A stretch of DNA of 64,000 nt, from positions 134,001-198,000 of the forward strand of contig CAUYUJ010015737.1 in the NCBI GenBank assembly GCA_963575745.1, read 5' to 3'. This DNA is from Prorocentrum cordatum. Lineage: Eukaryota > Sar > Dinophyceae > Prorocentrales > Prorocentraceae. Shown one piece after another: positions 50,946-60,450 of this stretch. Each line of letters begins with the position of its first letter. Within the stretch, counting starts at the first letter, position 1. The notes under the pieces were generated by a model. It was given only the letters and a program-made list of their open reading frames with translations. It searched no databases and had not been told where the DNA came from. The position numbers were made by a program, and so were the translations under genes.

Positions 50946-51725
50946 GCCAGCCCTTTAGGGCGTAGGTGGTCCAAGGAGTTTCCTCTGCCAACCCCCTTCT
51001 TCCCCTTCGGGGAGGGGTTTACCTCTCCCCTTTACCCCTCCCCACTGACCTGGACGGGGCCGGTCGCGAGGTGTCAGAGCGTCCAAGATGGCCCAAGACA
51101 GCTCCGAGAGCGAACAGGCGAGAAAACACAAAACATTGATAGGATTTGGAAGGATTTCGGCATCTTGGGGGGGGGCCCAAGAGGCGACTCGAGGCACTCT
51201 GGAGGGGCGGGGCTAATAAGCAAACCCCCCTTCTTGGATAGATCTCCTCCAAGATGGCCCAAAGAGCGCCCCGAAGGCTCCCAAGAGCGCCCCAAGAGCG
51301 CATCAAGAGGGCCCCAAGAGCGCATCAAGAGGGCCCCAAGAGACCCCAAGAGGCCCCCAAGAAGCCTCCAAGACGTTGGCAAGAGACCCCCAAGAAGCCT
51401 TAAGGGAGTCCAACATGACCCAAGACGGCTCCAAGAGCGAAAAAGCGAAAGCAACAAACATTGACTTTACCTAGGTTTTGGAAGGATTTTGGCCTCTTGG
51501 GGCGCCCAAGAGGCGACTCGAGGCACTCTAGAGGGGCAACGCTATTTGGGGACCCCCTCTTCTCTGATCGATCTCCTCCAAGATGGCCCCAAGAGCGCCC
51601 CGAAGGCTCCCAAGAGCGCCCCCAGAGCGCCCCGAGAGCGCCCCAAGAGGCCCCAAGAGGCGCCCAAGAGGCCTCCAAGAGGCCCCCAAGAGACCCCCAA
51701 GAGGCCCGTTAAGCGAAGGCACGCG
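50946..51725. repeat. CCCAAGAGG repeats with a 180 bp duplication
   Basis: The segment 51121-51305 recurs diverged at 51461-51640 (shared GGCGACTCGAGGCACTCT and CTCCAAGATGGCCC). Both are followed by CCCCAAGAGCGCC-type short repeats. Similar AAGAGGCCCC repeats reappear at 55445-55620. No gene. Confidence 0.75.
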
Positions 51726-51974
51726 TGCACTAAACGGAAAAGGTGGCCACGCGCACCACCCTGATGGCGCGGGTCCGGCGGGGCGCCGCGCCGCCCGCGC
51801 ACGCGCGCAGTGGCGCGCGCGCGTTCTGGCACGCCCTGCTGCCGCGCGGCCCGAGAGCCGAGCGGAGCTGGGTGCACAGGGAGCAAAGCGGGGTGGGTGG
51901 GCCCCCGAGTCCTGGCTCGATCTCGAGCCCACGACTACGGACCCCAAATGGCTAAGGCAAAGCCCCCACTTCCC
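51726..51974. other. Spacer, GC-rich
   Basis: No repeat or gene recognised. Confidence 0.35.
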
Positions 51975-52180
51975 TACGCTGAACCTGCAGTCTGAGTACG
52001 CTAGTGAAAAGGCGTCAGCATGGACTTTAGACCACGTGCGCCATTGTACGCAGGGTCTCGGGGTCGGTCGGGGGCGGGCAAACACACCCGCCCCCGTTGT
52101 GTGCAGGTGGGGGGTTAGCCAATGCCCCCCCATCAAGGACTAGCTTCTGCCGCCTGCACACATCCGACCCCGAAAACCCC
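51975..52180 (-). repeat. Fold-back repeat, inverted copy of 20950-21150
   Basis: The reverse complement matches 20950-21150 with moderate divergence, including GGCAGAAGCTAGTCCTTGAT and both arms of the hairpin TGTGTGCAGG/CCTGCACACA. Confidence 0.82.
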
Positions 52181-52344
52181 AATTGTGCGAAGCACAACAT
52201 TCGCGAGGCCCAAATAGCACAAACTGCTATCCGCCTTCCACGCACAGCGCTGACAGCCGCCAGGCTGTTGCTGGGGAGCGCGCCGGCGCAGCGCCACGGA
52301 ACCGCCCCAGGAGGCACGCAGGCGCGACTCCTGCTATAGAGCTT

Positions 52345-52826
52345 TGGGGGGGCCGCTCCTGTCTGGGAGCACACAAGCGCAGCTCCTTTCAGGGAGCCTG
52401 GGCGTGCTGCTCTGTCAGGGTCAGGGAGCACAGGAAGGAGCTCTGGTGGGCAGCGCTCCTGTCGAGGAGCGCACAAGCGCAGCTCCTTTCAGGGAGCATT
52501 GGGCGCCGCCCCCTTCGGCGAACTTCTGTTCTGGGGGGCCGCTCCTGTCGGGGAGTTATGAAGCGCCGCTCCTATCAGAGAGCTTTGAGGCGCCGCTCCC
52601 GTCGGGGAACACGCGCAAGGGAGCTTTAGGGCGCCGCTCCTGTCGGGGAGAACGCAGGCGCAGCTCCTTTCAGGGAGCGCTCGGCGCCGCTGGCTCCTAT
52701 CAGGGAGCACGCGGGCGCAGCTCCTTTCAGGGAGCTTCGGACGCGACGCTCCTATCAGGGAGCCTATCTTGTTTGTGCAGCCGCTGTCAGCGAGTTTTGT
52801 TTTGCCGCTGCTCGTATCAGCGAGCA
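52345..52826. repeat. Array of about 14 GCTCC-N6-GGAGC hairpins
   Basis: Hairpins occur every 20-40 bases, e.g. GCTCCTGTCGGGGAGC and GCTCCTTTCAGGGAGC. The stem is the same 5 bp each time while loops vary among TGTCGG, TTTCAG and TATCAG. The DNA between hairpins is not conserved in length, so the hairpin itself is the repeating unit. Confidence 0.9.
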
Positions 52827-53127
52827 TTCTCGATCTGGCTTCAAGGAGCCAGCGCACGGGAGCAGCAACAGAAGAACTGCGAGACACGATCGGCCCAGCA
52901 GACGAGACCCGAGCAGCGCGGGCGAACCGCCATGCGAGACCGCACCAGAGTACACACGAACAGAGCAAGGTGAGCATACTTCCGCCGCTTCGCGCAGAAA
53001 CCGCCGGCCGCCGACACCGCAGCCCGCTGCGCAGGCATTGAGCGTGCAGGAATTGAGGAGTGGAGGCCAACACACGTGGGGCTGCTCCTCACGGTTTTCC
53101 TGCAGCATAAACGAGTTTATGAATCAT

Positions 53128-53645
53128 GAAAAACATTCCTCTAGCCCCTAAGGTGCTGCAGCGCTGCGTTGTTTATACAGATGCCGCGCGCGACGGCGCA
53201 ATAGCATTTGCTGTCGTGCACCCGCGTTTTCGATTCTGGAGCGCGGCCTGGGTCCTCGAGAAGCGTGGGCTTGGGCACATCCCAGGCGCACGCAGATTGT
53301 GCTCTGGGAGTTAGTGGCGGCAGTTTGCGCTGTCAGAAATTTAATCGAGCAGGCCTCGAAGAGTGCGAGATTATTTTGTTTGTCGATTGCAATCCGGCCC
53401 TGCAAGCGCTCGTGCGCGGCGCAAGTAGGCAAAGCGATCTCAATGAGGTGATCACGGATTTCTGGTTTCAAATTGCGAAGCGCGCCATTTCGTTGCATGC
53501 GTTCCGGGTGCCCAGTAGATTGAATATTGCTGACGGTCCCACGAGACACAAGAGCTGGGACAGTGCCGTAGCTGAATTTCAAGCAAGAGGTTTCAATGAG
53601 ATTGAGTGGCTTTGGCCATTCGGACTGCCTTGGTCAGGAGAGTGA
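53128..53645 (+). pseudogene. RNase H fragment of element H (F-like), frameshifted
   Basis: Starts inside the gene at KNIPLAPKVLQRC and matches the reverse complement of 39152-39680 with few differences. YTDAARDG, FVDCNPAL and ADGPTR are present. One-base deletions near 53255 and 53351 shift phase. It ends in TGA at 53643-53645. Left of 53128 the DNA is unrelated to F. Confidence 0.88.
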
Positions 53646-53847
53646 GCGCTGGAGGAAAATAGCAAAAGGAAGTACGAAGCGGTTCGAGGCCGACCCCCAA
53701 TGGGCCCACCAATTCACCAGGACCTGGGCAAATGTCCCCAGAAACACGGAACCGTGCCCGGGCGACCGGATTCTTGTCTCCCGGGCCCCTTGAGAGGACA
53801 CAAGAAGCGCGAAGGCCACAGGAGAGCTGCCATCGCGGCCCTCGGAG

Positions 53848-54388
53848 ATGCAATGTGCCCGAGACTTCCCGAGGCAGCTGCGTTGGATCTCGCTAGCGCG
53901 TTCCAGGTGTTTCGTAGCCAGCCTGGCTCAAATGCTGAAATTCATTGAGCAGGGCCGGGCGCGGGCAGCAGATGACAGCACTGACTCGCGAGATGTGCGC
54001 CCTCGTCGGGGGTTTGGTGCCACGGGCAACGCTGATGCGGCAGGTGCTGAGCCTGGACAGGCAGATGTTGGGGGAACGTCAGAAGTGGGAGCGCTTCTAC
54101 AGCGCGCAGGAGGCATTTTGCAATTGGGGCTTGCATTTTGCGGAACAGCTAAAGATAGACGGTGGCTGTTTTCCCTCTGATTTCGTTGGCACCTCGGCGC
54201 AGGAAGCGCAGGACCTCTGGGAAGCGCTAGCGCCTCAGCCCGTTCAATTCGTGGAGCTCTTTCTGGTGTTGTGCAGGCAACATTCCGCTAAGACCCCAGT
54301 GCGCTCAGGTGAAGCGGGAGCCGGCGAGAGCGAACAGGAGATTCCGCGAGGGCCAGTCGTCAGTTCGTCTTCATGTTCGGCTCCGGGA
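53848..54388 (+). pseudogene. Tyrosine recombinase N-terminal fragment of element H
   Basis: Starts MQCARDFPRQLRW and follows the YR of F for about 180 residues with small indels near 54110-54150. It is cut off at 54388, where a 130 bp dispersed repeat begins. No catalytic domain is present. Confidence 0.87.
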
Positions 54389-54517
54389 AGCTGGGTGTGG
54401 GTGGTGGCGAAGAGTCGTTTGGAAATTTGGTAGAGCTTGAACCGGCCCCCCCACAAAGTGGGGGTATTGCCCGCCTCCTATGAAAACCCTGGCACTGGTG
54501 AGAACGGAGTGTCCCCA
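54388..54517 (+). repeat. 130 bp dispersed repeat, copy 1
   Basis: Near-identical to 58651-58780. It contains a hairpin CCCCCAC-AAA-GTGGGGG and is followed by an ATTGTTGTTG-type tail, which recalls a SINE, but no pol III promoter box is convincing. Confidence 0.85.
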
Positions 54518-55320
54518 CGTGCTAGTAATTGTTGTTGAATGTTATTACTTCTAAAGAATAATTATTGTTGGGCCCCCTGGTGCACGCCCCCCCTACGCCG
54601 CCTAGGCCGCAGCTACATTTTCATCATTTTCGTGGGGAAGCCTCAGGTAAAACGATGTGATCCAGATCCGGTTGTTTTGTTGTAATCCGTTTTCCCTTGC
54701 AAAAAACACTATAAAATGACATTTCTTGTTCTAATATAATCAAATTTCAAGAATCCCTTGCAAAAAATAAGGTAAAGTGGACATTCGCGCGCGCAAGACG
54801 AAATCCTTCCAAAAGCTTAGTGTTCGGAGCGATTTTAACATAAAAACATCAAAAAACCAATGGTTTTTCAACAAAAAAATGTCAAAATCTCATCCCGCGC
54901 GCTCTTGCGGATTCGTAGGAAACCCAACACTTTTTAAACATTTCTGTCAAACGGGCTTTTGCGAGCAACTTTTTCGAACTTCTGCGACAACGGTTGCGCA
55001 CCTGCCAGGGCCATCATCCCTGTCAAATAATACCATGCGGGACACATTCGTTTTTTCTTCGCGCGCGCACGCCGAAATCTCCAAAAACCATTGGGTTCTT
55101 AAGAATTTTAGCACCGCGCATCATAAAATCACACGAATCGCACCGTAGGTCCTCGAAAAACACCTGCACGACTTTTCAAAATTTCCACCCGCGCGCGCTG
55201 TCCGAATCCTAAAAAAAACCAATGGTTTTCCAACATTTATGTTACATGAGCTCGCGCGAGCTACTTTCGCACGCTCTTGCAACGGGGTTCGCGCGCCTGC
55301 CAGGGGCCATAATCCCTTGC
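54518..55320. other. AT-richer region with AAAAACC-AAT-GGTTTTT hairpins
   Basis: Lower GC than anything to the left. GCGCGC..CCGAAATC phrases recur three times, each followed by a fold-back of AAAAACCAATGGTTTT type (near 54855 and 55215; a partial at 55085). It looks like diverged tandem units. No gene found. Confidence 0.55.
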
Positions 55321-55440
55321 GGTTGCGCCATAGGTTGCGCCCTCGGCCGCCGAGAATAAAACGCCCCCCTATTGGTTGCGCCATAGGTTGCGCCCTCGGC
55401 CGCTGAGAATAAAACGCCCCCCTACTGGTTGCGCCATAGG
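55321..55440. repeat. 53 bp tandem repeat
   Basis: GGTTGCGCCATAGGTTGCGC starts at 55321, 55374 and 55427 (third copy partial). Two full units differ by a handful of bases. Confidence 0.92.
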
Positions 55441-55682
55441 TTGCCCCAGGAGGCCTTCAAGAGGCCCCAAGAGCCCGCCGTGAGGACCCAATAAGCCCCC
55501 AAGAGGCCCCAAGATGCTTCCAAGAAGCCCCCCAAAGCCCCTCAAGAGGACCCCAAGCGGCGCCAGGAGGCTTCCCCCCTTCCCCAAGAGGACCCCAAGC
55601 GGCCCCAGGAAGCCTCCGACTGATCACTGTCACATCCGTAGCCATCTCGGATCAAGGTATCGCCTGTGTTCTTGGATGGGTC

Positions 55683-56876
55683 ATGGCTTTGTCGGCGAAA
55701 GCCCTTGACGACCAGTATGGCCCAGAGCTGTCGCGGCCTCCCTTGGCCGACTGCGAGAGCCCGTATTATTTGCATCAGGCGCTCGTTGCAAAGGGTATCC
55801 AGGTCAGTCACCAGGCGTGCAAGACTTGGTGGGGCAAATATCGGGTTGTGCCTGGCAAGGTTAGTATTTCTAGCGCCCAGGAGCTGGAGGAGCAGCACGG
55901 TTCTGCCATCCGCCACCTGGGCATCGAGTATAATACACCTTTCAAATTATGCGGGGCGCTCCGACAGTTGGATCCACCACTGTATGTGACAGATCAGGTC
56001 GCAAAGATGTGGCTACTGCAGTATTCTTCCAAAGAGACGCTTGTCAAAGTGCAGAACGCTGGCCATCTGGAGACCTGGTATGGAGAACGTATTCGCAAAG
56101 ACATGCCCGAGGGGACTACTGACGGGGCCGTGTTGAAGCAGTGGCTCCTGGGACATTTATCTGTACCTGCTGACGCCAGGGTATGCCAGAAGTGGCCCAG
56201 CACGGAGTGGGGCGCCAAGGGAGCATTGAATACTGCCCAAGCTGTGGAGGAATGTATAGGCCAGCGTCTTCGACTCAATCAGTATCGGGAGAGCTTCGCC
56301 GATGAGGCCGCCGCGGAGGTCCTCTCGCAGCTTCTCTCGGAGAGCGACCCTCCCGTCGCTGTCAGCGGTATGGTTTTGAGGCAATGGTACGTGAAGTATC
56401 ACCCTGACTCTGGACCTTTGCAGTATGACACGGCTGAAAAGCTCGACGCGGCACTTGGTGACCACATGCGCGCGGTATATCCAGGGCTGAAGTACCACAC
56501 CTTGCATACCGTGTTGCGTATGCGACGGAAAGCTGTCTTGGTGTCCCGAGGAGTGTTGAGACAGTGGTGCGATGCGTATGCGTCGGTGAGCTCTTCAGTG
56601 CAGGCGACGGCTTCATCCGCCCAGGCCGTCACCAGGCGTGTATTGAAGCGCTCGGCGGCGCAGGTCGCAGGTCGTTTCGTTTCCGTTCGTATGGACTTTG
56701 GCACTTTCCCACAGCATTATGTGTGTGCCTTAGCCATTGGGGCTCCAGTCGTATATTGCTTTTCGTATCTCTTTCCATATTTGCACGCGCGCCCGTATTG
56801 TTGGCAATGGCAGGGCAGTGGGACGAACAGACTGGGGAGTATATCCCATCCAACGAGGAGGTGGCCGAGGGTATGA
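55683..56876 (+). CDS. Five-repeat protein of unknown function
   Basis: The open frame of 397 codons starts at ATG 55683; the C-terminus after about residue 330 may be intronic. The first 300 residues consist of five repeats of about 60 residues starting at residues 8, 68, 129, 188 and 254. Each has a Leu or Val, a Gly five residues on (13, 73, 134, 193, 259) and a Trp near its end (49/50, 110, 171, 235, 295), mostly with a Tyr three or four residues later. Repeats 4 and 5 share VLRQW. The spacing suggests a small helical, perhaps nucleic-acid-binding, repeat. I do not recognise the family. Base use is odd: see the GTAT finding. Confidence 0.65.
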   Translation: MALSAKALDDQYGPELSRPPLADCESPYYLHQALVAKGIQVSHQACKTWWGKYRVVPGKVSISSAQELEEQHGSAIRHLGIEYNTPFKLCGALRQLDPPLYVTDQVAKMWLLQYSSKETLVKVQNAGHLETWYGERIRKDMPEGTTDGAVLKQWLLGHLSVPADARVCQKWPSTEWGAKGALNTAQAVEECIGQRLRLNQYRESFADEAAAEVLSQLLSESDPPVAVSGMVLRQWYVKYHPDSGPLQYDTAEKLDAALGDHMRAVYPGLKYHTLHTVLRMRRKAVLVSRGVLRQWCDAYASVSSSVQATASSAQAVTRRVLKRSAAQVAGRFVSVRMDFGTFPQHYVCALAIGAPVVYCFSYLFPYLHARPYCWQWQGSGTNRLGSISHPTRRWPRV

Positions 56877-57951
56877 GGCGCTGGTCTGTGTCACCCGGCG
56901 GGGACGGATTGGTATTCCAATGGCTCAAGGCTCAGGAGAGACAACAGTACCACATAGCTAGGGGGGTGGCCGCTCACTCTTCGAGCTGGTGGTTCCTTCC
57001 GGGCATGCCTCCAGAGAGTGCCTGGAACGAGGTGCCACCAGCTCGAGGGGAAGGCGCGGCCACCCCCTTAGCTGGTGGTATTGGTACTTTTTTCTCTCCT
57101 GAAAGGTGCTGCGCGAGACCACGTGGTTCGCGACCGCAGTGTATTTTCCGTGTATGTGGCAGGGACTCACGGGTGTATGCCTGTGTGTGTCGACCGCGGA
57201 GAGCACGCGCCGTTCAAAGGAGAACGGTATGGTCGAGAACCAGCGGCGTATGGGAGGCATCGAGACCCCAGAGTGGATGGCGTTCGCTGTATACTTCTAC
57301 CCTGGCTTGGTATTCGGCAACTTTGATGGTTTCAAAGATCCAGCCGCGCAGTATCTGGGCACACTTGCGGAAGTATTCAATCGGCTGTGCACCCAAGCTG
57401 GTATAGCGAACTGGAGTTCGCACGTATTCGTCCGACCCGGCGGCTGGGTGTATGCTGGCTTGCGCAGGCTGTTGCAGCTCCTGCGTATTCACGTGCATTC
57501 CGAGGTGGTATCAGGTCTGTCATACAGGCGCACGGCGAGCCTGGATGTATTTGTGGCAACACACACGGCATCCATGGGCATGGAGCCGCCATGTATGGCT
57601 CTGTGGAATGCCTCCCACGACGTCAAGGATGGTATCACCTTGTTCCCGAAGCAAGATCATTGGTGGCACATGCCTGTATGGCGTTCTTTCGGGCAGTCCG
57701 AGTATGGGAATGTCATGGATTACCGTGTGGATCTGGGTATGCCGGCGCATGTCCAGGGCGTCCTGGCGGTATTGGCGCCCCACGGACGCACGGGCGATGT
57801 GTCCGCGAGGAGGCGTATCGGCACCATGCTGGGACACTTGGCCCCTGATGTATGGGTGCCAGGAGCGAAGCTTGCAGTATTGCGCCCGATGCGTGCCATT
57901 AGGGACAGGCGCATGCCAGAAGACGATGAGCACACAGACTCGTCTCTTTAG
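56807..57951 (+). CDS. Unknown protein, two-exon model
   Basis: Exon 1 is 56807-56956 (50 codons from ATG, MAGQWDEQTGEYI). Exon 2 is 57106-57951 (281 codons and stop). Joining them removes a 149 bp GC-AG intron made mainly of a fold-back repeat and gives 331 residues in frame. The model rests on codon phase, a pyrimidine tract (CTTTTTTCTCTCCTGAAAG) before 57106, and the lack of an ATG at the exon 2 start. The protein is rich in Trp, Tyr and His, with segments such as FVRPGGWVYAGLRRLLQLL. No domain is recognised. The same GTAT excess runs through both exons. Confidence 0.5.
56957..57105 (+). other. Fold-back element, probable GC-AG intron
   Basis: Arms 56957-56993 and 57035-57072 are imperfect inverted repeats of about 37 bp (GCTAGGGGGGTGGCCGC against GCTAAGGGGGTGGCCGC). 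The left arm starts exactly at the proposed 5' splice site. After the right arm comes a pyrimidine tract and AG. Confidence 0.6.
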
Positions 57952-58020
57952 TATGCTTCCAGAGCACGTATGCGTCCGCCTCGCCTTGTCCTGCTGCTCC
58001 TCCTCCTCCTCCTCCTCCGG

Positions 58021-58280
58021 CGGGGCACCCATGGGGACAACCATCGGGACCACCATCGGAACAACCATCGCGGCAACCATGGGGACAACCATCGGGACAA
58101 CGATCGGGACAACCACAACCATCAGGACAACCATCGGGACAACCATCGGGACATCCATCGGGACAACGATCGGGGCCACCATCGGGGCAACCATCGGGAG
58201 AACCATCGGAACAACAATCGGGACAATCATCGGGACACTCATCGCGACAATTATCGGGACAACCACAACCATCAGGACCT
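58021..58280. repeat. 12 bp minisatellite GGGACAACCATC
   Basis: About 20 units with substitutions. It is open in several phases and would encode GTTI or DNHR repeats. It lies just after the 57951 stop. Confidence 0.92.
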
Positions 58281-58650
58281 CCAACCAGAGAGAGGTAGTC
58301 ACGTGTATTTCGTCGACGAGTGAGCCAGTATTGCACATTGAGGCCGGAACGAGAACCACAGAACAAGAATGAGCATATATCGTCTCACAACAACGGAAAC
58401 AAGTCCTGTGGTATGCTGGCGCCACGCACGTGATACCAGTCAAAATAAGGGTCTTGGCTTGTGTGGTACAGAAACGTTAAAACGTCGGAAAACGGTACAC
58501 GTGCCCATTGTTGGAACAGGGGTATAAGTCGTATACTAAGCTAGTTTCCACAAGATGTTACCACAAGAAGTCATTGTAACCATGCGCCAGTGTAGTAGCC
58601 AAGGTCGTCCGCAGGCCACGAAGTGAAGTGTCCGAACGTCATAGGGCGGG
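58281..58650. other. Unique-looking spacer
   Basis: No gene or repeat is seen. GTAT remains frequent to about 58540, so this may be the 3' end of the 55.7-58 kb locus. Confidence 0.4.
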
Positions 58651-58780
58651 AAGCTGGGTGTGGGTGGTGGCGAAGAGTCGTTTGGAAACTTGGTAGAGCT
58701 TGAACCGGCCCCCCCACAAAGTGGGGGTATTGCCCGCCTCCTATGAAAACCCTGGCACTGGTGAGAACGGAGTGTCCCCA
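58651..58780 (+). repeat. 130 bp dispersed repeat, copy 2
   Basis: Near-identical to 54388-54517, here followed by a perfect TTG microsatellite. Confidence 0.87.
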
Positions 58781-58790
58781 GTCTTAAATG

Positions 58791-58823
<33 letters not shown>

Positions 58824-58853
58824 GGTTGCTGTTGCTGTTGCTGATGTTGTTGT
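58791..58853 (+). repeat. TTG microsatellite
   Basis: About ten TTG units grading into GCTGTT units, directly after the 130 bp repeat as a tail would be. Confidence 0.95.
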
Positions 58854-58889
58854 CCTCGTCGCCATCGTCGTCGTCGTCGTCCCACTCGC

Positions 58890-59010
58890 GACCCGGCCCG
58901 CGACCTACTGGCGACTCGCCTGCGGCCCACCCGCGACCCAGCCGCCACCCACCCGCGACCCACCCGTGACCCGCCCGCGACCCACCCACGACCCACCCCG
59001 CGCCCGCTCC
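58890..59010. repeat. CGACCCRCCCG short tandem repeat
   Basis: About ten degenerate units of 10-11 bp, C-rich. Confidence 0.8.
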
Positions 59011-59074
59011 CTCACTCTGATCCGCAATTGCGGGGTGCTGCAAATTCTAACTCGCGCAACTGGCAACTGTCCAC

Positions 59075-59175
59075 TGATGCTCCTCGTCCACCCGTTCCCA
59101 ATACGTCTTCTCTTCTGCCGCTTCTGATGCTCTTCGTCCACCTGTTCCCAATACGTTTTCTCTTCTGCAGCCTCT
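59075..59175. repeat. 50 bp tandem duplication
   Basis: Two units, TGATGCTC(C/T)TCGTCCACC, starting at 59075 and 59125. Confidence 0.9.
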
Positions 59176-59440
59176 TCCACGTCTTCTGCCTCGTCCCCAT
59201 AATCTACCCGCTCGTGCCACTCCTTCTCCCTCCTCGTCCTCCCTTCTCGCTCTCCGGTCATCCTTCTCCCCCTCATCGTTTTGATCCTCCTCTGAGCATC
59301 TACAACACCCTTTTCCCAACCATCCTATGGTGTTGGGTCCTCGTTTTGAAGAGACGGTCCCCGTGTTCCTCTCTTTCCTTCCTCCTCCCCTTCCACTCCC
59401 TCCTCCCGTCACCCCCTTCACTTTGGCACACCCCTCACTC

Positions 59441-60450
59441 GTTTCGTGGCCCCACAGGCAGCTCCACCGAAGGCCCCAGCGGCACCGCCCGCATGCGTCA
59501 CCCCCCACCCGCCAGTACAGCGCTTCGTCGCCTCATAGGGAGCCCCACCGAAGTCCCCAGTGGCACCGCCCGCATGCGTCACCCCCCACCCGCCAGTACA
59601 GTGTTTCGTGGCCCCATAGGGAGCTCCACCGAAGGTTCCAGTGGCCCCGCCCGCATCCGTCACCCCCACTCAAGACAGCGTGTCGTCGCCTCATAGGGAG
59701 CTCCGCCCACCCAGTACAGCGATTCGTGGCCACATAGGGAGCTCCACCGAAGGCCCCAGCGGCACCGCCCGCATGCGCCACACCCACCTAGTACAGTGTC
59801 TCGTGGCTCCATGGGGAGCTCCACCGAAGGCCGCAGTGGCACCGCCCGCATGCGTCACCCAGCCTAGTACAGCGTTTCGTGGCCCCATAGGGAGCTCCAC
59901 CGAAGGCCCCAGTGGATGCACTCGCATGCGGTTCCCCCACCCCGTACAACGTTTCGTGGCCCCCTAGAGAACTCCACCGAAGGCCCCAATGGCACCGCCC
60001 ACGTGCGCCACTCCACCCAGTACGGCGTTTCGTGGCCGGGAGCTCCACCCACCCAGTACAACGTTTCGTGGCTCCAGGGGGAGCTCCACCGAAGGCTCCA
60101 GCGGCACCACCCGCATGCGTCACCCCCTACCCGCCAGTACAGCGCTTCGTGAACCCACATGGAGCTCCACCAAAGGACCCAGTGGCACCGCCCGCATGCG
60201 TCACACTCCACCCAGTACAACGTTTCGTGGCCCATAGGGAGCTCCCATAGGGAGCCGTTCCACCCAGCACAGCGCTTCGTTGCCTCATGGGGAGCTGCAC
60301 CGAAGGCCCCGGTGGCTGTACTCGCAGGCATTTCCCGCACCCATTACACTGTTTCGTTGCCCCATAGGGAGCTCCACCGAAGACCCAGTGGCGGCCCCGC
60401 CCCACTGCGACGCACCCCTCACACTTTTCGCGGCCGCGTAGTGCGTTCCA
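59441..60450. repeat. About 80 bp minisatellite, around 12 units
   Basis: Phase marker TTCG(T)GGCC near 59443, 59524, 59605, 59682, 59723 and 59800, so units are 77-81 bp with one short copy. Each holds CCC-ATA-GGG and CCCGCATGCG. Many open frames of 60-150 codons in all phases are products of the repeat. Confidence 0.92.

Noticed and set aside
54388-54517. tRNA or 5S-derived RNA gene
   Set aside because: GGTTCAAGC on the minus strand resembles a B box, but no A box, cloverleaf or 5S-like order could be found.
59441-60450. Several 100-150 codon frames with proline/arginine repeats
   Set aside because: Products of the 80 bp minisatellite in different phases and strands.
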